Shown: positions 1 through 6,332 of the stretch, piece after piece | Position numbering within the stretch: the stretch's first letter is position 1 | How the letters are laid out: the number at the start of each line of letters is the position of its first letter | Origin: Gammaproteobacteria bacterium | GTDB lineage: Bacteria > Pseudomonadota > Gammaproteobacteria > GCA-001735895 | Direction of reading: 5' to 3' | Assembly: GCA_003645435.1 (NCBI GenBank) | Contig: QNFD01000165.1 | Coordinates: forward strand, 1 to 6,424 | Length of the DNA stretch: 6,424 nucleotides | Translations under genes and position numbers: made by a program | The notes under the pieces: generated by a model | The model's input: the letters and a program-made list of their open reading frames with translations, nothing else | Told to the model about the DNA's origin: nothing | The model's database searches: none

Positions 1-1565
1 CGTCTGTGTTCTCCATAAATATTTCCAGGCTGGGCAATATTCGGATTAGCAATGTCTTTCCCCAACCCGGTTACCTGTTCGAATGGATCACGCGCAATAT
101 CTTGCGGCGTGATGCTGGTATCGACGATTTGATTGACAAATGAACTGTTAGCGCCATTTTCCAGTAGCCGACGTACCAGGTAGGCCAACAGGTCCTGGTG
201 TTTACCAACTGGCGCATAAATTCGGCATCTGCATTTTTGATCGCGCAGTACGGAATCATGCAATGACTCACCCATGCCGTGCAGGCGCTGGAATTCAAAA
301 TTGTCTTCTCCCCGTGCGAGTTGCAATACCGCGGCTACCGAATGCGCGTTATGGGTCGCGAATTGAGGGTAGATGCGCTCCGTCATCGCGAGCAATTTTT
401 TCGCACAGGTTATATAGCAAACATCGGTACTCACTTTGCGCGTGAACACCGGGTAGTCATCAAGCCCCAGCACCTGGGCACGCTTGATTTCGGTATCCCA
501 GTAAGCGCCTTTAACCAGCCGCACCATGATCTTGCGGTCAAGACGTTGCGCGAGTGCATATAACCAGTCGAGCACATGAGTCGCCCGCCGTCCGAAGGCC
601 TGAACCACCACACCAAAACCATCCCAGCCCTTTAATGCCGGATTACTGAGTACGGCCTCGATGACATCGAGAGAAATATCGAGTCGGTCAGCTTCCTCGG
701 CGTCGATGTTAAAACCCATGTTAGCCGATCGCGCGAGGATCGCCAGGGAAGCGATTCGCGCCACCAGCTCGCTCATTACGCGATCGTGTTGACTGATTTC
801 ATAGCGCGCGTGTAAAGCCGACAATTTCACCGATATGCCCGGGTTATGTCTAATATCCGCATGACTACAGGCCGGCGCCAGTGCCGTAATGGCGTCTGAA
901 TAAGACAGGTGATAGCGACGCGCATCGGCTTCGGTGCGAGCGGCTTCACCGAGCATGTCGTAGGAATAGGTATAACCCTGTGCCTCCAGTTCCCTGGCGC
1001 GGCTACTTGCCTTTTCAATCGTGGTTCCGAGTACAAAGTGTCGCCCCAGCTCCTTCATTGCCTGCGCGACTGCCGTGCGTATCAGCGGTTCACCCATACG
1101 TTTGACCAGGCCCTGTAAGGTCATGCGCAGGCCTTTTTCATCATCGGCAGCGACTATCTTTCCGGTCAATAAAAGTGCCCAGGTAGAAGCATTAACCAGG
1201 GAAGAGCCCGAATGTCCGAGGTGCTTGCCCCAACCGCCATGCGATATCTTGTCTTCGATGAGATCATCGATGGTCTTAGCATCCGGTACCCGTAACAGGG
1301 CCTCGGCGAGGCACATGAGCGCCACACCTTCGCGCGTCGACAATCCGTATTCGGCTAAAAAATTCTCCATCATGCTCGGTGTGCTCGAGCGCCTGACTTT
1401 GATGATCAACCCGGCAGCTTTATCACTGATAGCCTGGCGTTCAGTGGCGGACAGGTTGGCGGCTTCGATCAGCTCGTCTACAACACGCGCCTCGGAAGCA
1501 AGATAGTAGCTCCGAATCCTGTCGCGAATTTCATCACTGCATAACTGCGGAATTGAAGTTTTCAT
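1..1565 (-). CDS. putA: PutA, proline dehydrogenase / pyrroline-5-carboxylate dehydrogenase, N-terminal 521 residues (3' end outside window)
   Basis: PutA oxidises L-proline to pyrroline-5-carboxylate with FAD, passing electrons to membrane quinones, and then oxidises the product to glutamate with NAD. I read the minus strand by eye through to the left edge and found no stop or frameshift. Residues 1 to about 175 form the helical arm/alpha region (GVALMCLAEALLR, GEPLIR). The proline dehydrogenase barrel follows, with GISVKLSALHARYE (K247, matching E. coli K329), NIDAEEADRLDISLD (D288, matching D370), RLVKGAYWDTEIKRAQ, ATHNAHS, LHGMGE, IYAPVG (Y450, matching Y540) and LVRRLLENGANSSFVN (R465/R466, matching R555/R556). 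All of these substrate and FAD-site residues are present. The aldehyde dehydrogenase half lies beyond the window. The first Met aligns about 82 residues into E. coli PutA, so the ribbon-helix-helix repressor domain is absent; an in-frame stop at 1647-1649 leaves no room for it. A weak Shine-Dalgarno (GGA, 1573-1575) lies 7 bases before the ATG. The gene diverges from glutamate dehydrogenase. Confidence 0.96.
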   Translation of the reverse strand, partial: MKTSIPQLCSDEIRDRIRSYYLASEARVVDELIEAANLSATERQAISDKAAGLIIKVRRSSTPSMMENFLAEYGLSTREGVALMCLAEALLRVPDAKTIDDLIEDKISHGGWGKHLGHSGSSLVNASTWALLLTGKIVAADDEKGLRMTLQGLVKRMGEPLIRTAVAQAMKELGRHFVLGTTIEKASSRARELEAQGYTYSYDMLGEAARTEADARRYHLSYSDAITALAPACSHADIRHNPGISVKLSALHARYEISQHDRVMSELVARIASLAILARSANMGFNIDAEEADRLDISLDVIEAVLSNPALKGWDGFGVVVQAFGRRATHVLDWLYALAQRLDRKIMVRLVKGAYWDTEIKRAQVLGLDDYPVFTRKVSTDVCYITCAKKLLAMTERIYPQFATHNAHSVAAVLQLARGEDNFEFQRLHGMGESLHDSVLRDQKCRCRIYAPVGKHQDLLAYLVRRLLENGANSSFVNQIVDTSITPQDIARDPFEQVTGLGKDIANPNIAQPGNIYGEHR

Positions 1566-1592
1566 GATCTGATCCAAACCTAAACCGGTGAC

Positions 1593-1598
1593 ATTATA
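1593..1598 (-). promoter_or_regulatory. Putative -10 box of the putA promoter
   Basis: Read on the minus strand this is a perfect TATAAT, 27 bases upstream of the putA ATG. A transcript would start near 1586 and have a leader of about 20 bases. No good TTGACA-like -35 box lies 16-18 bases upstream, so the promoter would need an activator or an unusual -35 element. The box sits in AT-rich DNA, where chance matches are common. Confidence 0.4.
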
Positions 1599-1673
1599 TT
1601 TTATTGCTAATTGCTGGATATATCTATTAACACTTACCCGCAGGCATCAATAAAAGAATGAAAATATAGTATC

Positions 1674-1686
1674 TAAAGTCGCTTTA
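1674..1686. repeat. Short inverted repeat TAAAG-tcg-CTTTA in the divergent promoter region
   Basis: Perfect 5-bp arms are separated by 3 bases, near the middle of the divergent intergenic region. The size and symmetry would suit a small operator, but arms this short in AT-rich DNA arise easily by chance. I assign no regulator. Confidence 0.2.
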
Positions 1687-1740
1687 CTTTAATCCCCGGG
1701 AAATTGGATAATTAAAAAGTAATCTCTGGTGCTATTGCGG

Positions 1741-1746
1741 TATAGT
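1741..1746 (+). promoter_or_regulatory. Possible upstream -10 box (TATAGT) for glutamate dehydrogenase
   Basis: The hexamer TATAGT matches the sigma-70 -10 consensus at 5 of 6 positions and would give a leader of roughly 120 bases. There is no recognisable -35 element at the right distance. It is an alternative to the more proximal box at 1807-1812. Confidence 0.2.
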
Positions 1747-1781
1747 GACTTTTACCAGGCTTGTCTGCAGTGTTCCAGCCC

Positions 1782-1797
1782 ATCGGCTATCACCGAT
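1782..1797. repeat. Inverted repeat ATCGG-N6-CCGAT upstream of glutamate dehydrogenase
   Basis: Perfect 5-bp arms (1782-1786 and 1793-1797) are separated by 6 bases. The repeat lies just upstream of the -10-like box at 1807-1812, where an activator or repressor could sit. Its GC-rich arms stand out from the AT-rich surroundings. An operator role is inference. Confidence 0.25.
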
Positions 1798-1806
1798 TCG
1801 AACAGT

Positions 1807-1812
1807 GATAAT
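1807..1812 (+). promoter_or_regulatory. Putative -10 box (GATAAT) for glutamate dehydrogenase
   Basis: GATAAT matches the sigma-70 -10 consensus at 5 of 6 positions and lies about 64 bases before the ATG. The implied leader is about 55 bases. The region 16-18 bases upstream has no clear -35 box and overlaps the inverted repeat at 1782-1797, which would fit an activated promoter. Confidence 0.25.
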
Positions 1813-1875
1813 AAAAAGATTTAATCAATCGTTCATCGACAAACAACCCGACATAAAACGGATACGAAAAGTACT

Positions 1876-4800
1876 ATGAAAACCAAATGGTATAAGCAGC
1901 TTGAAAAGGGCATTAGCGAACAGGTCTCAGTGCAGAAACTAAAGCTTAGCGAAGAGACTTTCTCGGTTAATTACCAGGACGATTTTGCGGTCAGCGATGC
2001 GCTTTACGATTTGGAAGTACTGGCAACAATGAACAACAAGAGTCGAGTGAGGGCCCGCCTGGTCACCATCAAGAAAGACGGCGAGCGTTATTCCGTCAAG
2101 CTTTACACACCGAAAGACTCGATCCCATTGTCACAATCGATGCCGATATTCGAATCGATGGGTTTAAAGGTTTTAATCGGTCGTCCCTATAAAATCGGGT
2201 TAGGCAAGCGACAGCACTGGATTCAACATTTTACGCTCGATGGTGGAGAGAATATCTGTGATATCAATCGCGAAAAGATACCGCGCTATTTCAGTGAACT
2301 GTTTGAAAGCATCTGGAATCAGCATAGCGAAAACGATGACTTTAATCGCCTGTTATTCAGTGCCTGTATCAAGGCCAGAAACATTCAGATTATTCGTGCC
2401 TATACGGTCTATCTGAACCAGATGCGCTTCCCTCACAGTCGCGCCTATATTATCGAGGCGTTGAATACTTACCCTGATATTACGCTGTTACTGGTGAAGT
2501 GTTTTTTGCACAAGTTCGACCCGGAAAGAATCGACCTGGATTCCTACAAGGGCGTAATAGACACCATCAATGAAAAGCTGCTCAACATCGAATCACTCGA
2601 TCATGACCTGATATATAAACGTATCGTCAATTTGATCGAGTCGACCCTGCGTACCAACTACTTTCAGCATTTAGATGGCGATAGTGGCTGTATCAGCTTC
2701 AAGCTGGAATCGAGTCAGATCCAGGGATTGCCGAAACCAAATCCCCGCTATGAAATATTCGTCTATTCCCCTCGTTTCGAAGGTATTCATTTACGCGGCG
2801 GCCCGGTCGCACGGGGCGGTATTCGATGGTCGGATCGCAAGGAAGACTATCGCACCGAAGTGCTGGGACTAATGAAAGCGCAAATGGTTAAAAACGCGGT
2901 TATAGTTCCTGCCGGATCCAAGGGTGGTTTTATCACCAAACAAATTTCACAGTTACCGGCATCCGAGATTTACGCAGAAGTACAGGCCTGCTACTCGCTT
3001 TACATCAATGCCCTGCTCGAACTGACTGATAACCTGGTGAACCATGAGGTTTATCACCCCAAAAGCACGCGCATATACGATAGCAGCGATCCCTACCTGG
3101 TAGTCGCCGCCGACAAGGGAACCGCGGCGTTTTCAGATGTCGCCAATGCGATTGCCGAAAAACACGATTTCTGGCTCGACGATGCCTTCGCCTCGGGCGG
3201 CTCGCAGGGCTATGATCACAAAAAAATGGGAATTACCGCGCGCGGCGCCTGGGAATCGGTGAAACGACATTTTCGAGGGCTCGGCAGAAATATCCAGCAA
3301 GAACCTTTCACCGTGGTAGGAATCGGCGATATGGCCGGTGACGTATTTGGTAACGGCATGTTGCTGTCACCCTGTATTCAGCTGGTTGCCGCATTTAACC
3401 ACATGCATATATTCCTCGACCCCAATCCCAACATTAAAAAAAGCTACGCCGAACGCGAGCGACTGTTTGGATTGGCGCGCTCAACCTGGAACGACTACGA
3501 AAAGCCTTTAATCAGCAAGGGTGGCGGCGTATTTTTACGTAGGGCCAAACGCATAGACCTGAGCCCTGAAGTACAGCAGTTAATCGATTGTAAAGAGGAT
3601 CATCTGACCCCGAACGAACTGATCAACTATATCTTGAAAGCGAAGGTTGATCTGATCTGGAATGGTGGTATTGGCACCTATGTCAAGGCGACCAGCGAAA
3701 CCAGTACGGCTGTTTCGGACAAGAGCAATGATGACATCCGAATTAATGGCCAGCAGGTGCGGGCAAAGGCGATCGCCGAAGGCGGTAACCTGGGCCTGAC
3801 GCAACGAGGTCGAATCGAGTATGCTCAGAATGGCGGTTTGATCTACACCGACTCGATTGATAACTCGGCTGGGGTCGACTGTTCGGATAACGAAGTCAAT
3901 ATCAAAATTCTGCTGTCAGCGCTGGTGAAATCGGGGCGTCTGAGCCTGAAGGATCGCAACAACCTACTCACCGAAATGACCGATGAAGTCGGTGCGCATT
4001 GTCTTGCCAATAATTACCGGCAGACTCAAATTCTCGATAGCATCGTCCAACATGCCAACGCTAATATGCACCAGCACGCCCGCTTCATGCGTCACCTGGA
4101 GCGAGAAGGTATTTTAAATCGCAGGCTCGAGAACCTGCCCAACAATGAACAGATAATCGAACGCATTGGCCAAAACAGGGGTTTGACTCGCCCCGAACTT
4201 TCAATTTTATTGTCATATAGCAAGTTAACCTACAAAAACGCGTTGCTGGAATCATCATCTCTGTCGGAAGAATGTTACAACAGCCTGTTGCTGGAATACT
4301 TTCCAACCAAATTGCAGGAATTATATGCCGATGAAATTTTACAACACCCTTTGCGCAAGGAGATTATCGCCACCCTGTTAAGCAACATGATTACGAATAA
4401 CATCGGTATCGGCTTCGGTTTCCGAATTCGTGAAGAAACCGGCGCCAGTATCGAGAACGTCGCCAGGGCCTACGTGGTTTGTGTCGATGTCCTCGAGCTG
4501 GATAATACCTGGGCCGAACTCGAAAAACTGGATAACGTCGTGCAGGAACACCATCGCTACGAATGTTTTCGTGCGGTCAGTGGATTGCTGGAACGTTCGA
4601 TCAGCTGGTTACTGCGTAACAAAAGCGCAAACTTCGATGTTAGTCATTTGATCGAGCGTTACAAAACCGACATCAAGATATTGCGTAAGACCATTCCAAA
4701 CGCGATCATCGGTCATTCTCGTAAACACTACCTGGCAACTCGAAAAAGGTTTGTTAAATATAAATTACCGGTCTCGCTGGCGCACGAACTCGCGGACCAG

Positions 4801-5232
4801 ACAACACTGGCATCGGCATTCGATATTATCGAGATCAAGAGCAAGCTTTACAGTAGTACCGATAACACTGCCAAGTTGTTCTACGCATTATCCGAGCGCC
4901 TGCAATTACACTGGATTCGTAACGCAATTTCACAAACCATTGTTCGAACTCACTGGAACCACCTGGCAATCGTCAACCTGCGCAATGATCTTCATGCCAA
5001 TCAACGCAACCTGACCGAGATAGTGCTCCATTCGATCGACAACAAGCGTCATACCACGAAGGCTTTAAAGCAGTGGGAACAGCGTCACGCCGAAGCGCTC
5101 GAGCGTTATGATCATATGATCAATGAACTGAATGCGATGCAAACCGTGGATTTCCCGGCGATGAGTGTGGCCGTATCGGAAGTGCGGCGGCTGGTCGGCC
5201 TGGCGCAGCAGGAACGCTACCGGGTTGAATAA
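1876..5232 (+). CDS. gdhB: NAD-dependent glutamate dehydrogenase, large type, N-terminally short (1118 aa)
   Basis: This cytoplasmic enzyme oxidatively deaminates L-glutamate to 2-oxoglutarate and ammonium with NAD. The family is clear from VARGGIRWSDRKEDYRTEVL (311-330) and KNAVIVPAGSKGGF, with the presumed catalytic K349. Also present are DPYLVVAADKGTA, FASGGSQGYDHKKMGITARG, the Rossmann stretch VVGIGDMAGDVFGNGM (480-495), WNGGIGTYVK (595-604), EGGNLGLTQRGRIEY (635-649) and DNSAGVDCSDNEVNIK (662-677). The helical C-terminal part contains GLTRPELSILL (769-779) and REETGAS (852-858). Family members are usually about 1600 residues, with a long regulatory N-terminus of ACT and PAS-like modules. 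This one begins near what I judge to be the last ACT-like module (residues ~40-125: RLVTIKKDG, MPIFESMGLKVL). An in-frame TAA at 1822-1824 with no ATG, GTG or TTG before 1876 fixes the start, and the Shine-Dalgarno is weak. The gene is divergent from putA, whose product, glutamate, is its substrate. The symbol follows Pseudomonas usage. Confidence 0.95.
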   Translation: MKTKWYKQLEKGISEQVSVQKLKLSEETFSVNYQDDFAVSDALYDLEVLATMNNKSRVRARLVTIKKDGERYSVKLYTPKDSIPLSQSMPIFESMGLKVLIGRPYKIGLGKRQHWIQHFTLDGGENICDINREKIPRYFSELFESIWNQHSENDDFNRLLFSACIKARNIQIIRAYTVYLNQMRFPHSRAYIIEALNTYPDITLLLVKCFLHKFDPERIDLDSYKGVIDTINEKLLNIESLDHDLIYKRIVNLIESTLRTNYFQHLDGDSGCISFKLESSQIQGLPKPNPRYEIFVYSPRFEGIHLRGGPVARGGIRWSDRKEDYRTEVLGLMKAQMVKNAVIVPAGSKGGFITKQISQLPASEIYAEVQACYSLYINALLELTDNLVNHEVYHPKSTRIYDSSDPYLVVAADKGTAAFSDVANAIAEKHDFWLDDAFASGGSQGYDHKKMGITARGAWESVKRHFRGLGRNIQQEPFTVVGIGDMAGDVFGNGMLLSPCIQLVAAFNHMHIFLDPNPNIKKSYAERERLFGLARSTWNDYEKPLISKGGGVFLRRAKRIDLSPEVQQLIDCKEDHLTPNELINYILKAKVDLIWNGGIGTYVKATSETSTAVSDKSNDDIRINGQQVRAKAIAEGGNLGLTQRGRIEYAQNGGLIYTDSIDNSAGVDCSDNEVNIKILLSALVKSGRLSLKDRNNLLTEMTDEVGAHCLANNYRQTQILDSIVQHANANMHQHARFMRHLEREGILNRRLENLPNNEQIIERIGQNRGLTRPELSILLSYSKLTYKNALLESSSLSEECYNSLLLEYFPTKLQELYADEILQHPLRKEIIATLLSNMITNNIGIGFGFRIREETGASIENVARAYVVCVDVLELDNTWAELEKLDNVVQEHHRYECFRAVSGLLERSISWLLRNKSANFDVSHLIERYKTDIKILRKTIPNAIIGHSRKHYLATRKRFVKYKLPVSLAHELADQTTLASAFDIIEIKSKLYSSTDNTAKLFYALSERLQLHWIRNAISQTIVRTHWNHLAIVNLRNDLHANQRNLTEIVLHSIDNKRHTTKALKQWEQRHAEALERYDHMINELNAMQTVDFPAMSVAVSEVRRLVGLAQQERYRVE

Positions 5233-5272
5233 TTTGCTGGTTGCTTATTCGACTATTTGGTAGCATCATCGG

Positions 5273-5278
5273 TATAAC
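5273..5278 (+). promoter_or_regulatory. Possible -10 box (TATAAC) for the outer-membrane protein gene
   Basis: TATAAC matches the -10 consensus at 5 of 6 positions in the 80-bp gap after glutamate dehydrogenase. It would start a transcript near 5285, about 28 bases before the ATG at 5313. No good -35 hexamer is visible at 16-18 bases. No terminator-like hairpin was noticed between the two genes, so read-through from glutamate dehydrogenase is also possible. Confidence 0.25.
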
Positions 5279-5301
5279 AATAATCTCAACCAGGGCTGAT
5301 C

Positions 5302-5306
5302 AGGGA
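5302..5306 (+). promoter_or_regulatory. Ribosome binding site deciding the outer-membrane protein start
   Basis: AGGGA lies 6 bases before the ATG at 5313. It supports this start over the upstream in-frame TTG at 5241, which would place 24 extra residues in front of a well-formed signal peptide. Confidence 0.65.
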
Positions 5307-5312
5307 CCACAT

Positions 5313-6155
5313 ATGAAAACTTTAACTATTTTTATAACCAGCCTGCTTCTGACCGCGTTGTCCGTCGGTAGCGTAAGCGCACAGGAATCGGACGGCGCCA
5401 GTAAACACCATCCCTTCCTCAGTGACAGGTTCAATATAGGAGTGGGTGTATACAGACCGAGCAAGGACCTTACTCTTGGTGTGGGCGCGGGTGGTAATCA
5501 GGCAGACATTGATGGATCTAGCAGCCAGTCGACAGGTGCACTGAATTTCCGCTGGCGTTTTACTAAAAACTGGTCCTTCCAGGGCACCTACTGGAAAGTC
5601 GACACCGCGGCCAGTGCAGTCCTGAACCAGGATGTTACTGTTGACTTTGAAGGTGATCCCATAACCTTCAAAGCGGGTTCAAATTTAAGTGCGGGTCTCG
5701 ACACTGAAATCACACGTCTGTTTTTCGGGCGCTCATTTTTTCGGACACCCAGTACCGACTGGGGTGTCGGGGCCGGTATACACTGGCTGCAATTAGATGC
5801 ATTTGTCCAGGGCGATATTGTAACCGTTCCCGCGGTAAACCCGCCCCTCACTGGCCGTGCAGATGCCTCTGGCGGGGTACCACTGCCGAATTTGGGCATC
5901 TGGTATATGTATAGCTGGTCGCCAAAATGGGTGCTCATCACACGGCTGGACTGGCTGGACGTTACCATTGAAGAATATTCCGGCAGTATGTACGACGCTT
6001 CGGTAGGTCTGAATTATCAGATGTCCGACCATTTTGGTATGGGCCTGGCCATCAATGCCTTTAAACTGGACGTATCGGTAGATAGCAGTGAATGGAGGGG
6101 AGGTATTGATACCACTCAGGTCGGACCTCGCCTGAATATTACCTGGAACTGGTAA
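5313..6155 (+). CDS. Outer-membrane beta-barrel protein of unknown function (280 aa)
   Basis: This is probably a secreted outer-membrane barrel; I do not recognise the specific family. Residues 1-23 form a Sec signal peptide: MKT, a hydrophobic core around LLLTALSVG, and a VSA cleavage site before Q24. The mature part of about 257 residues has alternating, aromatic-rich strands typical of a barrel: FNIGVGVY, ALNFRWRF, WSFQGTYWKV, RLFFGRSFF, WGVGAGIHWLQL, LGIWYMYSW, WVLITRLDWLDV, ASVGLNYQM, FGMGLAINAFKLDV. It ends in a strand with a terminal aromatic residue (NITWNW), the usual barrel-assembly signal. Length and strand count suggest roughly 8-12 strands, in the size range of OmpW/OmpA-type small barrels, but no family signature is evident. 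The start at 5313 is chosen for the AGGGA site and the signal peptide. The gene lies 80 bp after glutamate dehydrogenase, and a gene with a similar signal peptide follows 177 bp downstream. Its function, channel or otherwise, cannot be read from sequence. Confidence 0.85.
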   Translation: MKTLTIFITSLLLTALSVGSVSAQESDGASKHHPFLSDRFNIGVGVYRPSKDLTLGVGAGGNQADIDGSSSQSTGALNFRWRFTKNWSFQGTYWKVDTAASAVLNQDVTVDFEGDPITFKAGSNLSAGLDTEITRLFFGRSFFRTPSTDWGVGAGIHWLQLDAFVQGDIVTVPAVNPPLTGRADASGGVPLPNLGIWYMYSWSPKWVLITRLDWLDVTIEEYSGSMYDASVGLNYQMSDHFGMGLAINAFKLDVSVDSSEWRGGIDTTQVGPRLNITWNW

Positions 6156-6180
6156 CTGGCCTGCGACGACGATCTACACT

Positions 6181-6214
6181 GCCCCGCCGCGACTTAATTG
6201 ATTGCGGTTGGGGC
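6181..6214 (+). terminator. GC-rich hairpin after the first outer-membrane protein gene
   Basis: The arms 6181-6190 (GCCCCGCCGC) and 6204-6214 (GCGGTTGGGGC) can pair over 10 base pairs, with one G-U pair and one bulged U, around a 13-base loop. The hairpin begins 26 bases after the stop codon at 6155, a typical terminator position. The bases after it (TATATCCC) are not a U tract, so it is not a canonical intrinsic terminator. It could instead be a 3'-end stabiliser or a Rho-assisted site. Confidence 0.45.
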
Positions 6215-6242
6215 TATATCCCTTCCAAAAACCACTCTATCT

Positions 6243-6268
6243 GTAATAGCATTTAAACCCGCTATTAC
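6243..6268. repeat. Perfect 8-bp inverted repeat GTAATAGC / GCTATTAC
   Basis: Arms 6243-6250 and 6261-6268 are perfect complements around the 10-base spacer ATTTAAACCC. The arms are AT-rich, and the repeat sits about 65 bases upstream of the next start codon. It could be a dimeric regulator operator, with arm centres 18 bases apart, or a weak RNA hairpin. No poly-T follows it. Confidence 0.4.
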
Positions 6269-6289
6269 CGCGTTAATGCAAGCCTGCCA

Positions 6290-6332
6290 GCTCGAACTAA
6301 AAGTTTACAGATTTCACAATGCTGGTTCGAGC
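6290..6332 (+). repeat. Inverted repeat ending at the base before the second outer-membrane gene's start codon
   Basis: GCTCGAAC (6290-6297) and GTTCGAGC (6325-6332) are perfect 8-bp complements. The stem extends inward by a U-G and an A-U pair to 10 pairs, enclosing 23 bases (6300-6322). The right arm ends exactly at the base before the ATG at 6333, so in mRNA it would occupy the place where a Shine-Dalgarno is expected; none is visible there. A translational control element is a reasonable inference; a chance repeat or DNA operator is the alternative. Confidence 0.45.

Larger units (their letters stand above)
1566..1875. promoter_or_regulatory. Divergent putA / glutamate dehydrogenase promoter region
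   Basis: This is a 310-bp AT-rich gap between two divergent start codons, with no credible coding sequence. The frame of each flanking gene is closed inside it: a stop at 1647-1649 on the minus strand for putA and a TAA at 1822-1824 on the plus strand for glutamate dehydrogenase. It must hold promoters for both genes. Visible elements are a perfect minus-strand -10 box, two plus-strand -10-like boxes and two short inverted repeats, listed separately. Control by an Lrp/AsnC-type or other proline-responsive regulator would be usual for such a pair, but I see no diagnostic operator, so that is only inference. Confidence 0.7.

Noticed and set aside
1021..1506. A 161-codon plus-strand open frame opposite putA
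   Set aside because: It lies wholly antisense to continuous, conserved PutA sequence, and its translation resembles no protein I know. It is a shadow frame.
1876..5232. Glutamate dehydrogenase as a pseudogene because of its short length
   Set aside because: The frame is open for 1118 codons with all catalytic, NAD-binding and C-terminal motifs intact. Only the N-terminus is short, which does not by itself imply loss of function.
5241..5312. In-frame upstream extension of the outer-membrane protein from a TTG at 5241
   Set aside because: The ATG at 5313 has a good AGGGA site at the right spacing and begins a standard signal peptide. The extension would add 24 residues ahead of it from intergenic sequence.
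5588..5968. A 126-codon minus-strand open frame opposite the outer-membrane protein gene
   Set aside because: The plus-strand frame has a signal peptide, barrel strands and a C-terminal aromatic residue. The minus-strand translation has no recognisable features.
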